A DNA stretch of 64,000 bases from contig JBOZIK010000001.1 in assembly GCA_051453625.1 (NCBI GenBank), forward strand, positions 286,181,328 through 286,245,327, written 5' to 3'. Both the position numbers and the translations under genes were made by a program. The notes beneath the pieces are model-generated. The model did no database searches. It was not told where the DNA came from and saw only the letters and a program-made list of their open reading frames with translations. Each line of letters opens with the position of its first letter. The first letter of the stretch is position 1. Below are positions 33,571-45,300 of the stretch, one piece after another. This DNA comes from Welwitschia mirabilis. Lineage: Eukaryota > Gnetophyta > Gnetopsida > Welwitschiales.

Positions 33571-34389
33571 CAACGGGAAAGAAATCACACAGTGATAAAT
33601 GTCAAAGCCTCATCTCAATTATCTTTCTTATTATTACCTCAAATTTAAAAAAAGTAAATTATTTCATTTCTACACTTTGAACATGATCCTATAAATCCCC
33701 ATAAGGTGAAGTCTTAAAAATTTTTAATGCATAACTCTTGGATTTAGGATGGACTCCATTCCTTTCTTATGATTTTTTTCATTAGGCTATAATCATTTTC
33801 TTACATGCTAAATCTCTATTAAAAATTAAAAAAGAAAGAAAATAAAAATTACATTTTTGACATTTTATATTTTTCAACTCTTTAGTCATAAGTGGTTTAC
33901 TTATATTTCCTTGTTATTTAAAATTTCAATCATTAGTTTAAATCCTAGTTTTTATCTTCATAGGATACCAAAATGGAAAGTCAATTAAAGTTATCCTTAC
34001 GTGTTACCTTAGCTAGTCAACTTGTCGAAAGGTATGTTGATTTCAATTTTGTTAATTTTAGCTATAGCAAATCTTTAGAAAAATAATGTGTCTATCTAAA
34101 TGAAAAAAAATGAATAAAACACTGAGGCTTATGAAATAATGAAATATCAAAACATGGAATCCTCTTTATCAAAATAACAAGACATTAAAGCATCTAATTT
34201 TCAAGCAGATCCTAATGATTAAGAAAAGTCACTCAAAATCAATCAGCATTTACTATAACAAGTTAAATTAGAACTTAGAATTATGTTGTCATCCAACAAA
34301 GACACATTTTCTTGGCATTACAACGATATACTAGGCATCAACAAATCAATTGTCATGCATAACATCATTTTGAAACCAAATCCAACTCC

Positions 34390-35110
34390 AATGAAATAAA
34401 GATTAGAAGACTTAACCTTTACCCTACATTGGTAGTAAAAGAAGATTTGGAATGTTTTTTAACTGCAGGATTCATTAGACCAGTAGACTATTTAAGTTGA
34501 TTATCAAACATGGTAGTCATTCCAAAGAAGAATGCTTAAATTAAAATTTGTGTCAATTTTAGAGATTTAAATAAGGTAAGTCTAAAAAATAATTATCCTT
34601 TACCAAATATCAACATCCTAGTGCATAACACAACTAGCTATGACTTTTTATCATTCATGGATGGTTATTCATGTTATAATTAAATATTCGTCAATCTTAA
34701 AGATCAACACAAAACTATCTTTATAACAACTTGAAAACTTTTCTAGTAAGTTATGATGTCTTTTAAGCTGAAAAATGCTTGTGCAACATACCAATGAGTG
34801 ACGACTCATATATTTCACAACTTGATACATCACAATGTAAAAGATTATGTTGATGATGTCATAGTTAAATCAAAAGTCGTATATGATCATCTACATGATT
34901 TAAAACATCTTTTTAAGTAAACAAGATAATACAATTTATGAATCAATCTAAAGAAATATGTTTTTGATGTATCATTAGCATAACTTTTAGTTTTCATGGT
35001 TTTAAAATGAGGGATAAAAATTGACCCAAGAAAAATTAAATTAATTATCGATATGCCACCATCATATAACTTGAAATAATTTTATAGTCTCAAAGGTACA
35101 CTATAAACTA
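34390..35110 (+). pseudogene. Tat-like reverse transcriptase remnant, catalytic motif kept
   Basis: The text RLNLYPTLVVKEDLECFLTA, AGFIRPVDYLSWLSN, NNYPLPNINILV and FLSFMDGYSCYN follows the Tat RT order. DYVDDVIVKSK at 34843-34875 keeps the YVDD catalytic box intact, unlike the Athila copy. After it come DHLHDLKHLF, YNL.INLKKYVFDV and GIKIDPRKIKLIIDMPPS. Stops and frame breaks lie between, so it is not functional. Confidence 0.87.
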
Positions 35111-35119
35111 TACACTGAT

Positions 35120-35570
35120 TCATTTTAAATTTGATAGATTGGTGCAAACTATTTATGCATTTGCTCAATAAAGACACCCAATTGAAATGGGATGAAAACT
35201 ATTAAAAGGATTTTAACAGGATTAAAAAATATTTGACATATATTTCTATTTTAAGTCCACCTAAGCCTAATGATTTATTTTATCATTACCTTGCCTATAC
35301 ACCATTATCCAGAAGTACAATGATATTTCAAGGAGATGAATTACATCGAGATCATCTAATTTACTACATCAGTAGATAGATAACTATACCAATATGAGAA
35401 AAATACATCGAAGAAGAAAAAGCATGTTCGAGTTTAGTCTTTGCTTCATAAAAATTTTACCATTACATGGTAACAAATAAAACAAGTATGATTAATAATC
35501 AAAATTTACTTAAATATTTCACTAGAAGTACTCGTTTAACAAAATAAACATTAATTCTCACTAAATTTAA
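35120..35570 (+). pseudogene. Tat-like first RNase H remnant
   Basis: LFMHLLNKDTQLKWDENY, KDFNRIKKYLTYISILSPPK and YIEEEKACSSLVFA match the pattern F.LLrk...f.W...cq.aF..iK.yL...piL.pP...... and R.....Y...Ek.clALv.a. The catalytic residues cannot be confirmed because of frame breaks. Confidence 0.75.
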
Positions 35571-35689
35571 CTTAGAATTTCAATCTCAAAAGTAGTCAAA
35601 GATAAATGTATACTTAAACAAATAGTAGATGTACTAGTAAAAACCAAAAGCGAAACCTTAGATCAATCTGAACAATTTCTTAATGAAGA

Positions 35690-36075
35690 AATTCACTTTG
35701 TTGAAGTTAAAAAAGATCATGATGTATTAATGTTTTTTAATGGTGCATCAAATAGGAATTATGGTTTTGTAAGAGTGTTTCTTTTAGAATAACAAAATGA
35801 TTTTATCATTTTCCTTCAAGTTGAACTTTCCTTGTATAAAGAGCATTGCTAAATATGAAGCCTTATCAAGAGGAATAACCTTAGCCATTCAAGTTGGTTT
35901 CAAGAGTTTAGGCATTTTTTATGATACAAAATTAGTAGTTAATCAAGTACTTGGTAAGTACGAAGCAAGATTAAGAATTTTAGGCCTTTACCTTGAGAAG
36001 ATAAAAAACTTGTCTTCTGCATTTTACCATTATGAGATCTTAGCCATTCCAAGAAGTGAAAATTAGTTTACTAAT
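35690..36075 (+). pseudogene. Tat-like second (archaeal-type) RNase H remnant
   Basis: VMFFNGASNRNYGFVRV near 35725 corresponds to (w).m.FDGasn..g.G.G.v, with the catalytic Asp now Asn. The open frame 35797-36066 reads SFKLNFPCIKSIAKYEALSR, then GIFYDTKLVVNQVLGKYEAR and ILAIPRSEN, matching f.C.NN.AEYEAl..Gl..a...g...l.v.GDs.Lvi.Q..g.ye.r and ..hipR..N. Such a second RNase H is a known feature of the Tat clade. AEYE has become AKYE and GDS is YDT. Confidence 0.87.
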
Positions 36076-36389
36076 TACCTTGTAAACTTCGGTTAAACTT
36101 ACTTCAAAGATCCATCATTTAAGGAATTTGTCACATGTATAAATGTAGACTAAAATTTTTTAGATGAACAACCAATTGTAGCTTATTTGGAATTATCACA
36201 GGATGAGGTAAATTAGTTAATAGAGGATCCTAAAATAAACAATGAGTGGTATGACACATTGGTAAATTACCCCATTAATTAAAACCTACTAAAAGATCTC
36301 ACTTCTATGTAAAGATGAAATCTTTGTAATCAAGCTACATGCTTCACCATAATCCAAAATTCACTATACAGAAATTTAAATGATAGTGT

Positions 36390-37340
36390 TTTACTCAGAA
36401 GTCAAAAATCAAGCAAAGCTACTTACGTCTTAAAAGAAACACATGATGGTTTATGCGGTCCTTAGCAGGGGGCAAAATCATTATTAGTCTATGTTTTAAG
36501 ATCTGGTTACTTCTAGAAAATCATGATTCTGATTATTTCAAGATGGTAAAACCATGCCATGATTGCCAAATATTTTCATCTAGGATACATAAACTACCTA
36601 TCAAATGTTTTCCATCTCATTCCATTTGGGTATTCATAAAGTGAGGTATGGATCTGATTGGTCTAGTTATACTAACTTCATCTAAATGACATGCTTACAT
36701 TTTCATTGCTACTAAGTAGTTTTTGAAATGAGTAGAAGCGGTACCTTTTTACTAGACAATCATAAAACAAGACAAAAAGTTCATCTTAGAACACATCATT
36801 ACAAGCTTTGGTATTCCTTACATCATTATTAGTGATAATATTCCATAATTCAAATCTGTCAAGTTGAAAATTTTCTTGAGTAAATTTGGGACAAAAGATT
36901 CCTTTACTACTCCATGTTATCTCAAGTAAATGATCAAGCTAAAGCCATGAATAAAGTAATCATAAATTACCTCAAGAAAGTACTATAAAGAAATCCAAAA
37001 TTGTTCCATGAAGAATTACCTTTTGCATTGCGGGATTATCACACTATAATAAAAAGTGATATGAGAACAACCCCATTTCAATTAGTCTATGGCATCGAGG
37101 TAATTTTACCAACCCAAATTTAGATTTCCACATTGAGTACTTTGGTCAAAATTTTAAATTATTTAACATAAAAAAGAAAATATGACTCACTTAATTAGAA
37201 ACTCTAGATGAATAATGGATGAAAGCACTACAACATATACAATGTTACTAAAAATGAGTGAGCAATGCATACAATAAACATGTTAAAGTACGATTTTATA
37301 CCATAGGTAAACCTGTCTTGAAAGCAAACTTAATTGAGAA
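36390..37340 (+). pseudogene. Tat-like integrase remnant
   Basis: KETHDGLCGP near 36440 matches the HDG.CG zinc-binding part; CHDCQIF near 36555 matches ChkCQ. At 37020-37150 FALRDYHT, MRTTPFQLVYGIEVILPTQI and ISTL match f.LwgyRTt.RTsTg.TPf.LVYG.eavlP.eie.psl. The tail LDE.WMKALQHIQCY...VSNAYNKHVKVRFYTIGKPVLK, to about 37330, matches the segment ending GDLVLk. The core catalytic part is broken. Confidence 0.85.
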
Positions 37341-37514
37341 TACCTCAAAATTTTCATTGAGGTATTTTCATTACTAATTTTCATTACTAATTTTATGCAT
37401 TTACCATAATGAAATGTGGAATATATCCATGTAATTATTGATTATTTAGAATATAATGTTTTTATATGTTATGCACATTTCATGTTTTCTTTATTTCTTA
37501 AGGTTTTATAGATC

Positions 37515-37745
37515 ATGGCTGGTCATATGTATCAGATTCTAGAAGAGTTGTATGCTGGTAATCGTCGTGTACTACTTGTACTTGATAGATGTTGTTTTGT
37601 TCCTTATCAAGCTTCCTTGATAAACATTTCATTTCATGAGGCTTCCCCCAAGAAAGATGACGATGATGATGATAGCATATACTACACCGATCCTCACTAT
37701 GATTCCACTCATTTACCTTTTCCTATAGCTGACATCTTTACATAA
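37515..37745 (+). CDS. Small open frame of unknown function with poly-Asp tract
   Basis: A 76-codon frame from ATG 37515 to TAA 37743-37745. The protein begins MAGHMYQILEELYAGNRRVL, has a Cys-Cys pair, and near residue 48 an acidic run KKDDDDDDS, then tyrosine- and proline-rich sequence ending PFPIADIFT. Local composition is richer in G and C than the surroundings and no stop interrupts it. I do not recognise a family. It might be a captured host fragment, an extra frame of the Tat element, or chance. The start is the first ATG after a T-rich stretch; no expression signal is evident. Confidence 0.3.
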   Translation: MAGHMYQILEELYAGNRRVLLVLDRCCFVPYQASLINISFHEASPKKDDDDDDSIYYTDPHYDSTHLPFPIADIFT

Positions 37746-38427
37746 TTATTTTATTATACCTTCTTATACAAAACATCCTTTCTTCTACTTGATACTAGCA
37801 TGTTCCACCTACCCATTCTCCTTCAATAATTATTTATGTGATTTTTCATTTCCATCTTATGCTCAATTCTTCTTAAATTTATCATTGACATTCATCTTTG
37901 ATTAATTTATTTTATTTTGTTGCATAATGTTTAGATACATCTTTATAATAAGTTAAGTCTTAAGTGGTTAAGTCTTATTTTATAAAGAAGTGCATTTTGA
38001 ATGACTACATTGAGTTCTTAATTTAAATGCTAAGAGTGTTAATGGACAATAGCTGAGATTACATTGATAATTATCATAATATTCTTGGCATGGTAAAATC
38101 AATTGAATATGAAGAATCTCTTGATCTAAAGGTGAGTTTTTTCTTCATCTTTACCTAAATGACTTCTTAATAGGTTTTCCTGATTAAATTCATTTCTTTG
38201 TTTCTATTTCATTTGGTCATGTGTTGAACCACTTTTAAGTTTAAAGTAGTTTTTCTACTTTGGGACATTTACAGTGGTAAGATTGGATTTCATCCAATTT
38301 TAAGATATTCCTATATCTATGACATTCAATGTCTTATTTTCTTCTATCCTTGTATCAATTTGTGTCAAATATGATGCTTGTCTTCAGTATGAATCATATA
38401 ATTTACTATTTCAATGGTCAATCAATG

Positions 38428-38429
<2 letters not shown>

Positions 38430-38506
<77 letters not shown>
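38430..38506. repeat. (GA)n microsatellite running into a gap
   Basis: Nearly pure GA for 77 bases, then N at 38507-38606. The frames seen across it (ERERER, SLSLSL) are artefacts of the repeat. Confidence 0.97.
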
Positions 38507-39619
38507 NNNNNNNNNNNNNNNNNNNNNNNNNNNNNNNNNNNNNNNNNNNNNNNNNNNNNNNNNNNNNNNNNNNNNNNNNNNNNNNNNNNNNNNNNNNNNN
38601 NNNNNNATTTAAGTTAATTAGTAAAATATTAATGTCATACACAAAAAAAATAATAATTATGATAGCCTACTGCAAGTGCACCAAAGCAAATATTCCCAAG
38701 AGGGGCCTTTAGTAGTGTGATATGCTAGCTATGGAAACTCCATTGGGGTGTTAATTGATTATGATCTAGCTTCAATTTTAGCAGTGGTTGTGATCTCCTC
38801 ATCATGATAGGTGGTGTTTTCTAAAAGTTACATTGACTTGATTTTCCATGTCTATAAAGCAACAGATTCATGAGCATTCAGGACATATTGATTATTGAAT
38901 GATAAATTGATAAGGTATCATTTGCTGTTGCAGTCAATGATTGAATTGGATTATATTCCTAATATTATATTGATACTTCCACATAATCATCATAGTCATT
39001 ATCATAATCATGATCCTAATCACATGATACTTTGTATTGTTTAGCACTGAATCACATGTTAATGACATCAAATAATTTTATGATTCATACCAATAAACAT
39101 TGTTAAGATGACATTTAAAGGCATTGAAATTAATATTTTTCATGTTTCTTGTTTGTTCATTTTCATCGAGTATTTTCTTAATATTCAAGATTAATTACCT
39201 CAAAGTCATCTCTTCGCATTTGCTCATAGTTTATTCAAGACTATTTTCACTTTTAGTTAAGTTGTTACCTATTAGTACTCAAGATTCTTCTACTATCCAT
39301 TAGTTCTTCATCATAATATTTTCATCCATTTTACTTTTCATTTCACTGTCCCTTATTCATCTTATAGTAATTTTTTATTTGCATTCCACCAACTTAATCA
39401 AATGCATTTATTTTATCTTTTCTCTTATTACCTCCATTATGATCTTTCACCATCATCCATGGTACATTCACCAGTTTCTTTTAGTCTTTCTTATTGTTTA
39501 CAAATGAAAAAAAAAAGGAAACCTAAACATGTGAGAATCCATGAAAACATGTATCTATATTTATTTCACATTTTTTATGTGAGATTCACATATTTTCCCC
39601 TCATATCAGAATGGGGGCA

Positions 39620-40048
39620 GAACTTTATGAACATTTTTTTTGCTTTAGTTTGATTGTCTTATACTATGTTACCCTTTAATTTTATTTACCTACTCCATTT
39701 TACATCATGATGTATAATTTTAAACATACAATAATCATAATTTGCTTAATATAAAATGAGAATAGAGGTATTACTCAAATTATAAGAGAGAAATATAATT
39801 TTGGTTGGATGTTGTGCATGTGCTTAAATAGGATTTTTTCTTTTTTTTTTTGGGTGATATCCTTCTGAATGTAATAGCCTATAAATTCAATTCTAGAATA
39901 AACATTATCCTTTACATTCTCTTTTCCAAAATTTTTCTTACTCTAACACCATTAGCTACTGATAGAAAGCTCACTAGTGTTTACTTACATATATTCCCAA
40001 TAACAAAAGTTTGGCCTTATAGTGAGACACATCCATAGATGTAAAACG
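39620..40048 (+). other. Upstream flank of COBRA B
   Basis: Matches 21690-22127, including aatagaggtattactcaaat and ctctaacaccattagctact. It would hold the promoter and 5' UTR of the ancestral gene; no element can be named. Confidence 0.6.
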
Positions 40049-41131
40049 ATGTCATCTCTTCTACAACTACTGCATCCTTCTCTTCATCTTCTCTAACTAT
40101 TTCTCATTGTAGATGCTTATGATCCTCTAGATCCCAATACAAATATCACCATAACTTGGGATATCATGTCATGGACAACTGATGAATATGTTGCAATAGT
40201 ATTGCTGTACAATTACCAAATGTATAGATACATAGACAACCGAGGCTGAAGACTGGGATGCATGTGGATGAAGAAGGAGGTCATATGGTCTATGGTGGAT
40301 GCACAGGTGATGGGGTAGTGTAATTGCTCTGCCTACACGTCAATAATTCTACACTGCTGTCAAAAGAGCTTAGTCATTGAAGCCCTTCTAATGGGAATAC
40401 CTTATAGTTAGTTGGTTGTCAATTACTGCAAAGGTAGAATTATTACAACATACATCCTCGATCAATCAAAGGACATGACTTCCTTTCAACTCAACGTGGG
40501 AAAATCTAGCAATACTAATAAGACTGTGAGTAGCCCCAGAAATTTCATTTTAGAAGGATCCATACACAGTTATACCTACAGTTCTCTCATAAAGGTGATT
40601 CCTTCCAAGTTCTAGACTATCAACCATCCTCATTATAGGTTGTACTTACCTAGAGGATTATTTGCTAGTATTCACAGTTTCTAGTGTTGAGTAGTTCGAC
40701 TTTCTACATTTCTTTTTTGAGCTTTTATGATGAGATGATTGTGTTGTCTTCTGCATGTACCTATAGCTGCATGAAAAGATCCACCTATGCCACAGATAAT
40801 ACCTTGACTCTACTAGTCTCATCAGTGTTCCAGACCTCATAAAATGCATAGTACATGTGTCCGATAAGAATTCACTAGCATATCAAGCTAAACTACATAG
40901 ACTAGTGATGGGTCAAGATTACCGCTACCAACTTCGACTTTAAAAAAAACCTCTCAGACTAGAGCACCATTATGTAGTATCCAAAATTTAATGGCATCGA
41001 CACTGCTTTTAGCTTCAATTAAATATCACTAGATGCCTATGAAAACAAGAATGATAGTGTCATGTTTTAGGGAATCAAATTCTACCATGATATGTTGATG
41101 GATGTGGGAGCAGAGGGGAGTGTACAATTTG
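40049..41131 (+). pseudogene. COBRA-like protein pseudogene B, 5' and middle part
   Basis: ATG at 40049 gives a signal-peptide-like MSSLLQLLHPSLHLL, then a stop, then VDAYDPLDPNTNITITWDIM and MSWTTDEYVAIVLLYNYQMY, the N-terminal COBRA signature, better kept than in copy A. Next come KKEVIWSMVDAQV, HCCQKSL, YCKGRIITTYI, MTSFQLNVGKSSNTNKTVSS and PRNFILEG. The region 40640-41120 continues with decayed middle landmarks to NDSVMF and MLMDVGAEGS-type text. The frame is cut at 41131 by copia B and resumes at 47600. Confidence 0.9.
41127..41131. repeat. Target-site duplication of copia B, left copy (atttg)
   Basis: atttg before the left LTR, gtttg after the right LTR (47600-47604): five bases with one transition. 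Copy A shows the uninterrupted sequence near 27885. Confidence 0.8.
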
Positions 41132-41482
41132 TGTTGAAAGAATAAGAAAGAAAAAACTAAATAGAAATTTATTTCTCAAAAGGAAGTTCCATGAAGTAAG
41201 TCATGTAAAGCAGTTTAATTCTATTTGATGTAATTAAAGAGCCTTTTACAGGCATACAAAGAAAATAACAGAGCCTTTTATAGGCATACAAAGAAAATAA
41301 CAATTCTTTTTTCTTTTTTTTTTTTTTGTAACAGATCCACTAACTCAACTAACTTAATAACCATTTTCTTTTTTTATAATAAACCCACTAACTCCACTAA
41401 CTTAATAATTATTTTCCTTTTTATAACTAATCCACTAACTTTATTAACTCAATAACTATACAAAATATTTTACACATCAAAA
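41132..41482 (-). repeat. Copia B 3' LTR
   Basis: TGTTGAAAGAATAAG to ACATCAAAA. It contains a 32-base tandem copy (41239-41270 and 41271-41302, gagccttttacaggcataca) that the partner LTR has only once, near 47390. Confidence 0.9.
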
Positions 41483-41495
41483 CTCCCCCTCAAGT
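41483..41495 (-). other. Copia B polypurine tract
   Basis: The minus strand reads ACTTGAGGGGGAG before the LTR, the same position and form as in copia A. Confidence 0.78.
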
Positions 41496-42900
41496 TGGTG
41501 CGTGCACATCATAAATGTCCAACTTTTCCAAAGGATGTTAAAACTGTGATATTATGAGAGCCTTCGTGAAAATGTTGACTAGTTAAGAATTTGTATGAAT
41601 GTGGTGCATGTCAATAACTCTTGCTTGTACTTGCTCTCATAGAAAATAATAGTCAATCTCTATATGCTTGTTACACTTATGAAAAACTGGATTTACCTTA
41701 ATATGGATAGTAGACTGAATATCACAAAACAACAGGATTGGTTTACTCTATTATACTTTGCTAAAGAATAGGAAACTGTTGTTTGCTTATTTGTTTTCTA
41801 GGAAATGGGAGAATCACCTAACATGGTAAAGTAGCCAATGATGGACTGTTTAGTAATTAGGCAACTTGGCCAATCCGAATTATAAAAGGCACATAGATTT
41901 AAATCACAATCTATGTGAAGTAGTATTCCCTATCCTAGATTCTTCTTAATGTATTGCATAACTCTTCTTACTACATCAAAGTACTCCTTACGTGGCATCT
42001 ACATAAACTATGAAAGGACATGAACTACATACAAAATCTTTGATTTTATGATTATAAGATAAATAAGGTAACCAATTAGTCAACGATAAGCTGATCCATC
42101 TGTCATCATCTTCTCCTTGGCTAGACCTAATTGATAATCCTGCTTTATAAACATATCTAATGGATGACATCCAAGTAGTCTAGTCTCAAAAAGAATGTCT
42201 AGGTCATATTTTTATTAAGAAATGAATACCTCCTTAAATGGCACACAAACTTAATTCCTAAAAAATATTNNNTCTTCCTCAAGTTTTTGATATTAAAATA
42301 CTTACTAAGATAGGACCTAAAATTTGAATAAGCTTGAGAGCCACTCTCGGTCAAAATGATGTTATCTACATAGACTAAGAGGCCCAAGAAGACATTACCC
42401 TTATGAAAGGTAAACAACGAATAATTTACGCATAACTAAACAAATTCATATTTGCAAAAAGCCTCATAAAACTTGGCAAACTATTTCTGAGAAGCTTGTC
42501 TAAGCCCATATAGTAACTTTTTGAGGTTACAAACCTGTCCTTGACCTCGTGTACAAAAATCTAGTGGTAACCTTATGTAAACTTCCTCCTTTAGATCTCT
42601 ATGTAAGAACATGTTGTTAACATCCATCTGATGTAACTCCCATCCCTATGTCACAGCAATAGTAAAAAATACCCAAATGGTAACAAGTTTTGCCACCGAA
42701 GCAAATATCTCTTGAAAATCAAGGCCTTCCACCTGGGTTAATCCCTTTGCCATAAAGCAGGCCTTGTAATGCTCTACAGACCCATGTACCTTATACTTGA
42801 TTTTGTATACCAACCTACAGTCAATTAGCTTCTTTCTGTTCAGCAAATCTTCTAAGATCCATGTGTTATTTGCCTCGAGTGCTGCTATCTCCTTCATCAT
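41496..42900 (-). pseudogene. Copia B reverse transcriptase and RNase H remnant
   Basis: The open part 42646-42900 reads MMKEIAALEANNTWILEDLL, LVYKIKYKVHGSVEHYKACF and GLTQVEGLDFQEIFASV. 42199-42417 gives FHKGNVFLGLLVYVDNIILT, where the YVDD box is now YVDN. The RNase H side (41500-42170) is broken by stops but matches copia A base for base in many places. Three N at 42270-42272 interrupt YFLGI. Confidence 0.9.
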
Positions 42901-43253
42901 ATCCTCTCGTCAATGAGGCTTCTGCATGGCCTTGTAATAACTCTGTGGTTCCTCCTCTGAGCTAGTAGATTCTAAAAATACTTTATAACTTAAAAAAAAT
43001 TATCAACACCCACAAATTGAGGTAAGGGATAAGGAGTATCTGAGATGCTATCATGGAGTGAGGTCTTTGTGGGGGTGGCATGTACTACTTCCAAATAAAT
43101 TCTGTGATAGCATTGTTTTTTCAACACATCATAATTTATCATAATTGGATCTAATGTAGTCCTCTCTCTATCATGATTCAAGTCATGATTTATCTTGGCT
43201 GAATAAACAACATAGTCTTCATATTTTGCTAGCATTCTTAAATTCCTCCTTGG

Positions 43254-44290
43254 TTATAAACTCTCTGAAGCATCAACTATCCCTTTCTCCTCAACTAAGT
43301 CTGCCCCTTCTTGTAGCATGACTCCCTCGAAATTGTCTGAACTTAGTTCTGGATCCTTTGATATCAAGCTCAGATCCCCTCTCAAATTCGAAACTTCCAT
43401 CATAACTCCCTTATTCTCATTACTTAAAGGTTTATCAAGATGAATATTCTCAATAAATAAGGGTAGAGAAACAATTCGTGTAGTAGACAGAGCATAGTTA
43501 TCATGAAATGAAAACATATTTTCATGAAAAACTACATCTCGAGAATTTAAAAAAACATGTTCATCTAAGTTGTAAAGTCTCCATGCTTTCTTAGCAAGAG
43601 GGTAGCCAACAAAAATATACCTTCTATTTCTGGATGCAAATTTATCATTTTCTTTATGATGAACATAACAAAGACAATCAAAAACACGTATATGATCAAA
43701 AGATGGACATACATCAAAAAGTATTTCAAAAGGAGGCTTTCCTTTCAACTTTACCATTAGCATTCTATTAATCAAATAGATCACCGTCAAAATGCATTCC
43801 CCCCAAAAATGTAAAGGCAAATTTGCTTTAAAGTGTAATGCTTATGCTACTTCAAGGATATTCCTGTGGTAACGTTTAACCCTTCCAATTTATTGAGGTG
43901 CATCAATACAACTTATTTCATATAAAATGCTCTTTTTGTTATAAAAATCCTTTATGTCAAACTCCTTACCATTATCACTTCTTATTCTCTTAATCACTTT
44001 TCCAAACTATGTCTCAACAAGCTTGCAAAATTCAATTAAATAACTATGAGTTTCACCTTTCTCTTTTAACAAGAAAACCTAGATAGATAACTACAATCAT
44101 AAATAATAGTCAAAAAATATCATGCACCACAACTAAAAGTCTGATGATAGGTACCCCATAAATTAACATAATTAAATCAAACATTGTTTTGCACATTTAT
44201 TACTTAAAGGAAAAGAAGCTCATGTCTATTTGGCCCAAAAACAAGAATCACAAACAAAATTACCAGAGAAATTAAAACTACCAACTATAT
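43254..44290 (-). pseudogene. Copia B integrase and linker remnant
   Basis: A 188-codon open frame (43254-43820) is the longest in the window. It reads MPLHFWGECILTVIYLINRM, KGKPPFEILFDVCPSFDHIR, VFDCLCYVHHKENDKFASRN and RRYIFVGYPLAKKAWRLYNL, then the linker VFLNSRDVVFHENMFSFHDN. This is the copia integrase C-terminal half (a.hLpF.FWge.i.tA.yLINR.P) in good order. The upstream core to about 44290 contains stops and the 100-N gap that follows. Confidence 0.93.
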
Positions 44291-44513
44291 GAANNNNNNN
44301 NNNNNNNNNNNNNNNNNNNNNNNNNNNNNNNNNNNNNNNNNNNNNNNNNNNNNNNNNNNNNNNNNNNNNNNNNNNNNNNNNNNNNNNNNNNNNAATCAAA
44401 ACATTGTTCTACACGTTTATTACTCAAAGGAAAAGAAGCTCGTGTCTATTTGGCCCAAAAACAAGAATCGTAGACAAAATCATCCAAGAAATTCAAACTA
44501 CCAACTGTAAGAA
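44175..44513. repeat. 100-N gap between two diverged copies of about 119 bases
   Basis: 44175-44293 and 44394-44513 match with several differences, around exactly 100 N. The divergence suggests two haplotypes or two real copies rather than a simple overlap. Confidence 0.8.
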
Positions 44514-44519
44514 TAAAAT

Positions 44520-45300
44520 GTAAATATTGACTTAACCGGTTCCCTATATGCCTATACCAAATAACTAAGGAGTCTCTCTTCTTGATCTTTAGAGCTGTAT
44601 GTAACTTCATCGATCGAAAATAGTAGACCCCCTTGAAGCTCACTCGTTCCAATTGGCGTTATCAAAGTATGGTCCTATATCACATAAAGTCGATCAGTGA
44701 AAAGTATATGACAATTATTCTCGGAAATCAACTGGCATATGGAAACTAAATTGTAAGTCAGATCAGGGACATAAAGAACATCAACTAATATAATGTTTTC
44801 ATTTAACATAGTCTGACCCTTCTTAGTCACGGTTGTTCTCTTGCTATTCGGAAACATCACCAGCATTGGCACAACATCTGTTACATCTCATAACAAGTCA
44901 ATATCATCTGTTATATGATTGGATGCACCACAATCAAGAATCCATATAAACACATTAAATGTATTATCAAAGAAACATTCCAGAGTATTTATAAGGCTCA
45001 AAAGTTTCTAAATTTAATCTGTAGGAAGCCTAAGTATGTTTGGGCCACTGTTCGGAACATTTCCCCTTATTGTTGATGCACTTGACCCGCCGACTGCATG
45101 ATAGACTGCGATCTTACCTTGTTGGCCATAATTCCTATTTCCTCTAAAACCTCTAATGCTTTGGCTCTAATGTCTGTCTCGCGAGGTACTGTCTTTCCAC
45201 TACTTTAGGTAGCCAATAAGCTTGAAACACTCTAAGGGTTCATGCCATGAATGATTGCAATGAAGACAATGACACTTCCTGTGTCCCCTCTACATGCTAT
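44520..45300 (-). pseudogene. Copia B protease, GAG-pre-integrase and knuckle remnant, first copy
   Basis: Near 44930 the minus strand reads WILDCGASNHITDDIDLL, so the catalytic DSG is DCG. The open frame 44675-44872 continues VTKKGQTMLNENIILVDVLY and VPDLTYNLVSICQLISENNC. 44446-44652 carries the GAG-pre-integrase part (YYFRSMKLHTALKIK, CFWAK). Near 45200-45290 is a decayed knuckle and tail matching copia A. Confidence 0.87.

Larger units (their letters stand above)
30924..37340 (+). mobile_element. Tat-like Ty3/gypsy element, decayed
   Basis: The plus-strand order is Gag, CCHC-like motif, protease, RT, RNase H, a second RNase H, integrase. The extra RNase H between the usual one and integrase, the YVDD(M/V)IVKS motif and the DGFSGYNQI-type RT text are characteristic of the plant Tat clade. 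The left edge falls where COBRA copy A stops matching copy B (about 30923) and no LTR is seen there. No certain 3' LTR either. Many stops. It separates COBRA copies A and B. Confidence 0.8.
37341..39600. other. Uncertain tail after the Tat-like integrase
   Basis: This could contain the element's 3' UTR and LTR but no repeat partner or TG..CA pair was found. It includes a 76-codon open frame (37515-37745), a GA microsatellite and a 100-N gap, then AT-rich sequence with no recognised motif until COBRA copy B begins near 39620. Confidence 0.45.

Noticed and set aside
38329-38712. Frame with long ERERER / SLSLSL tracts
   Set aside because: It is a translation of the GA microsatellite and a gap.
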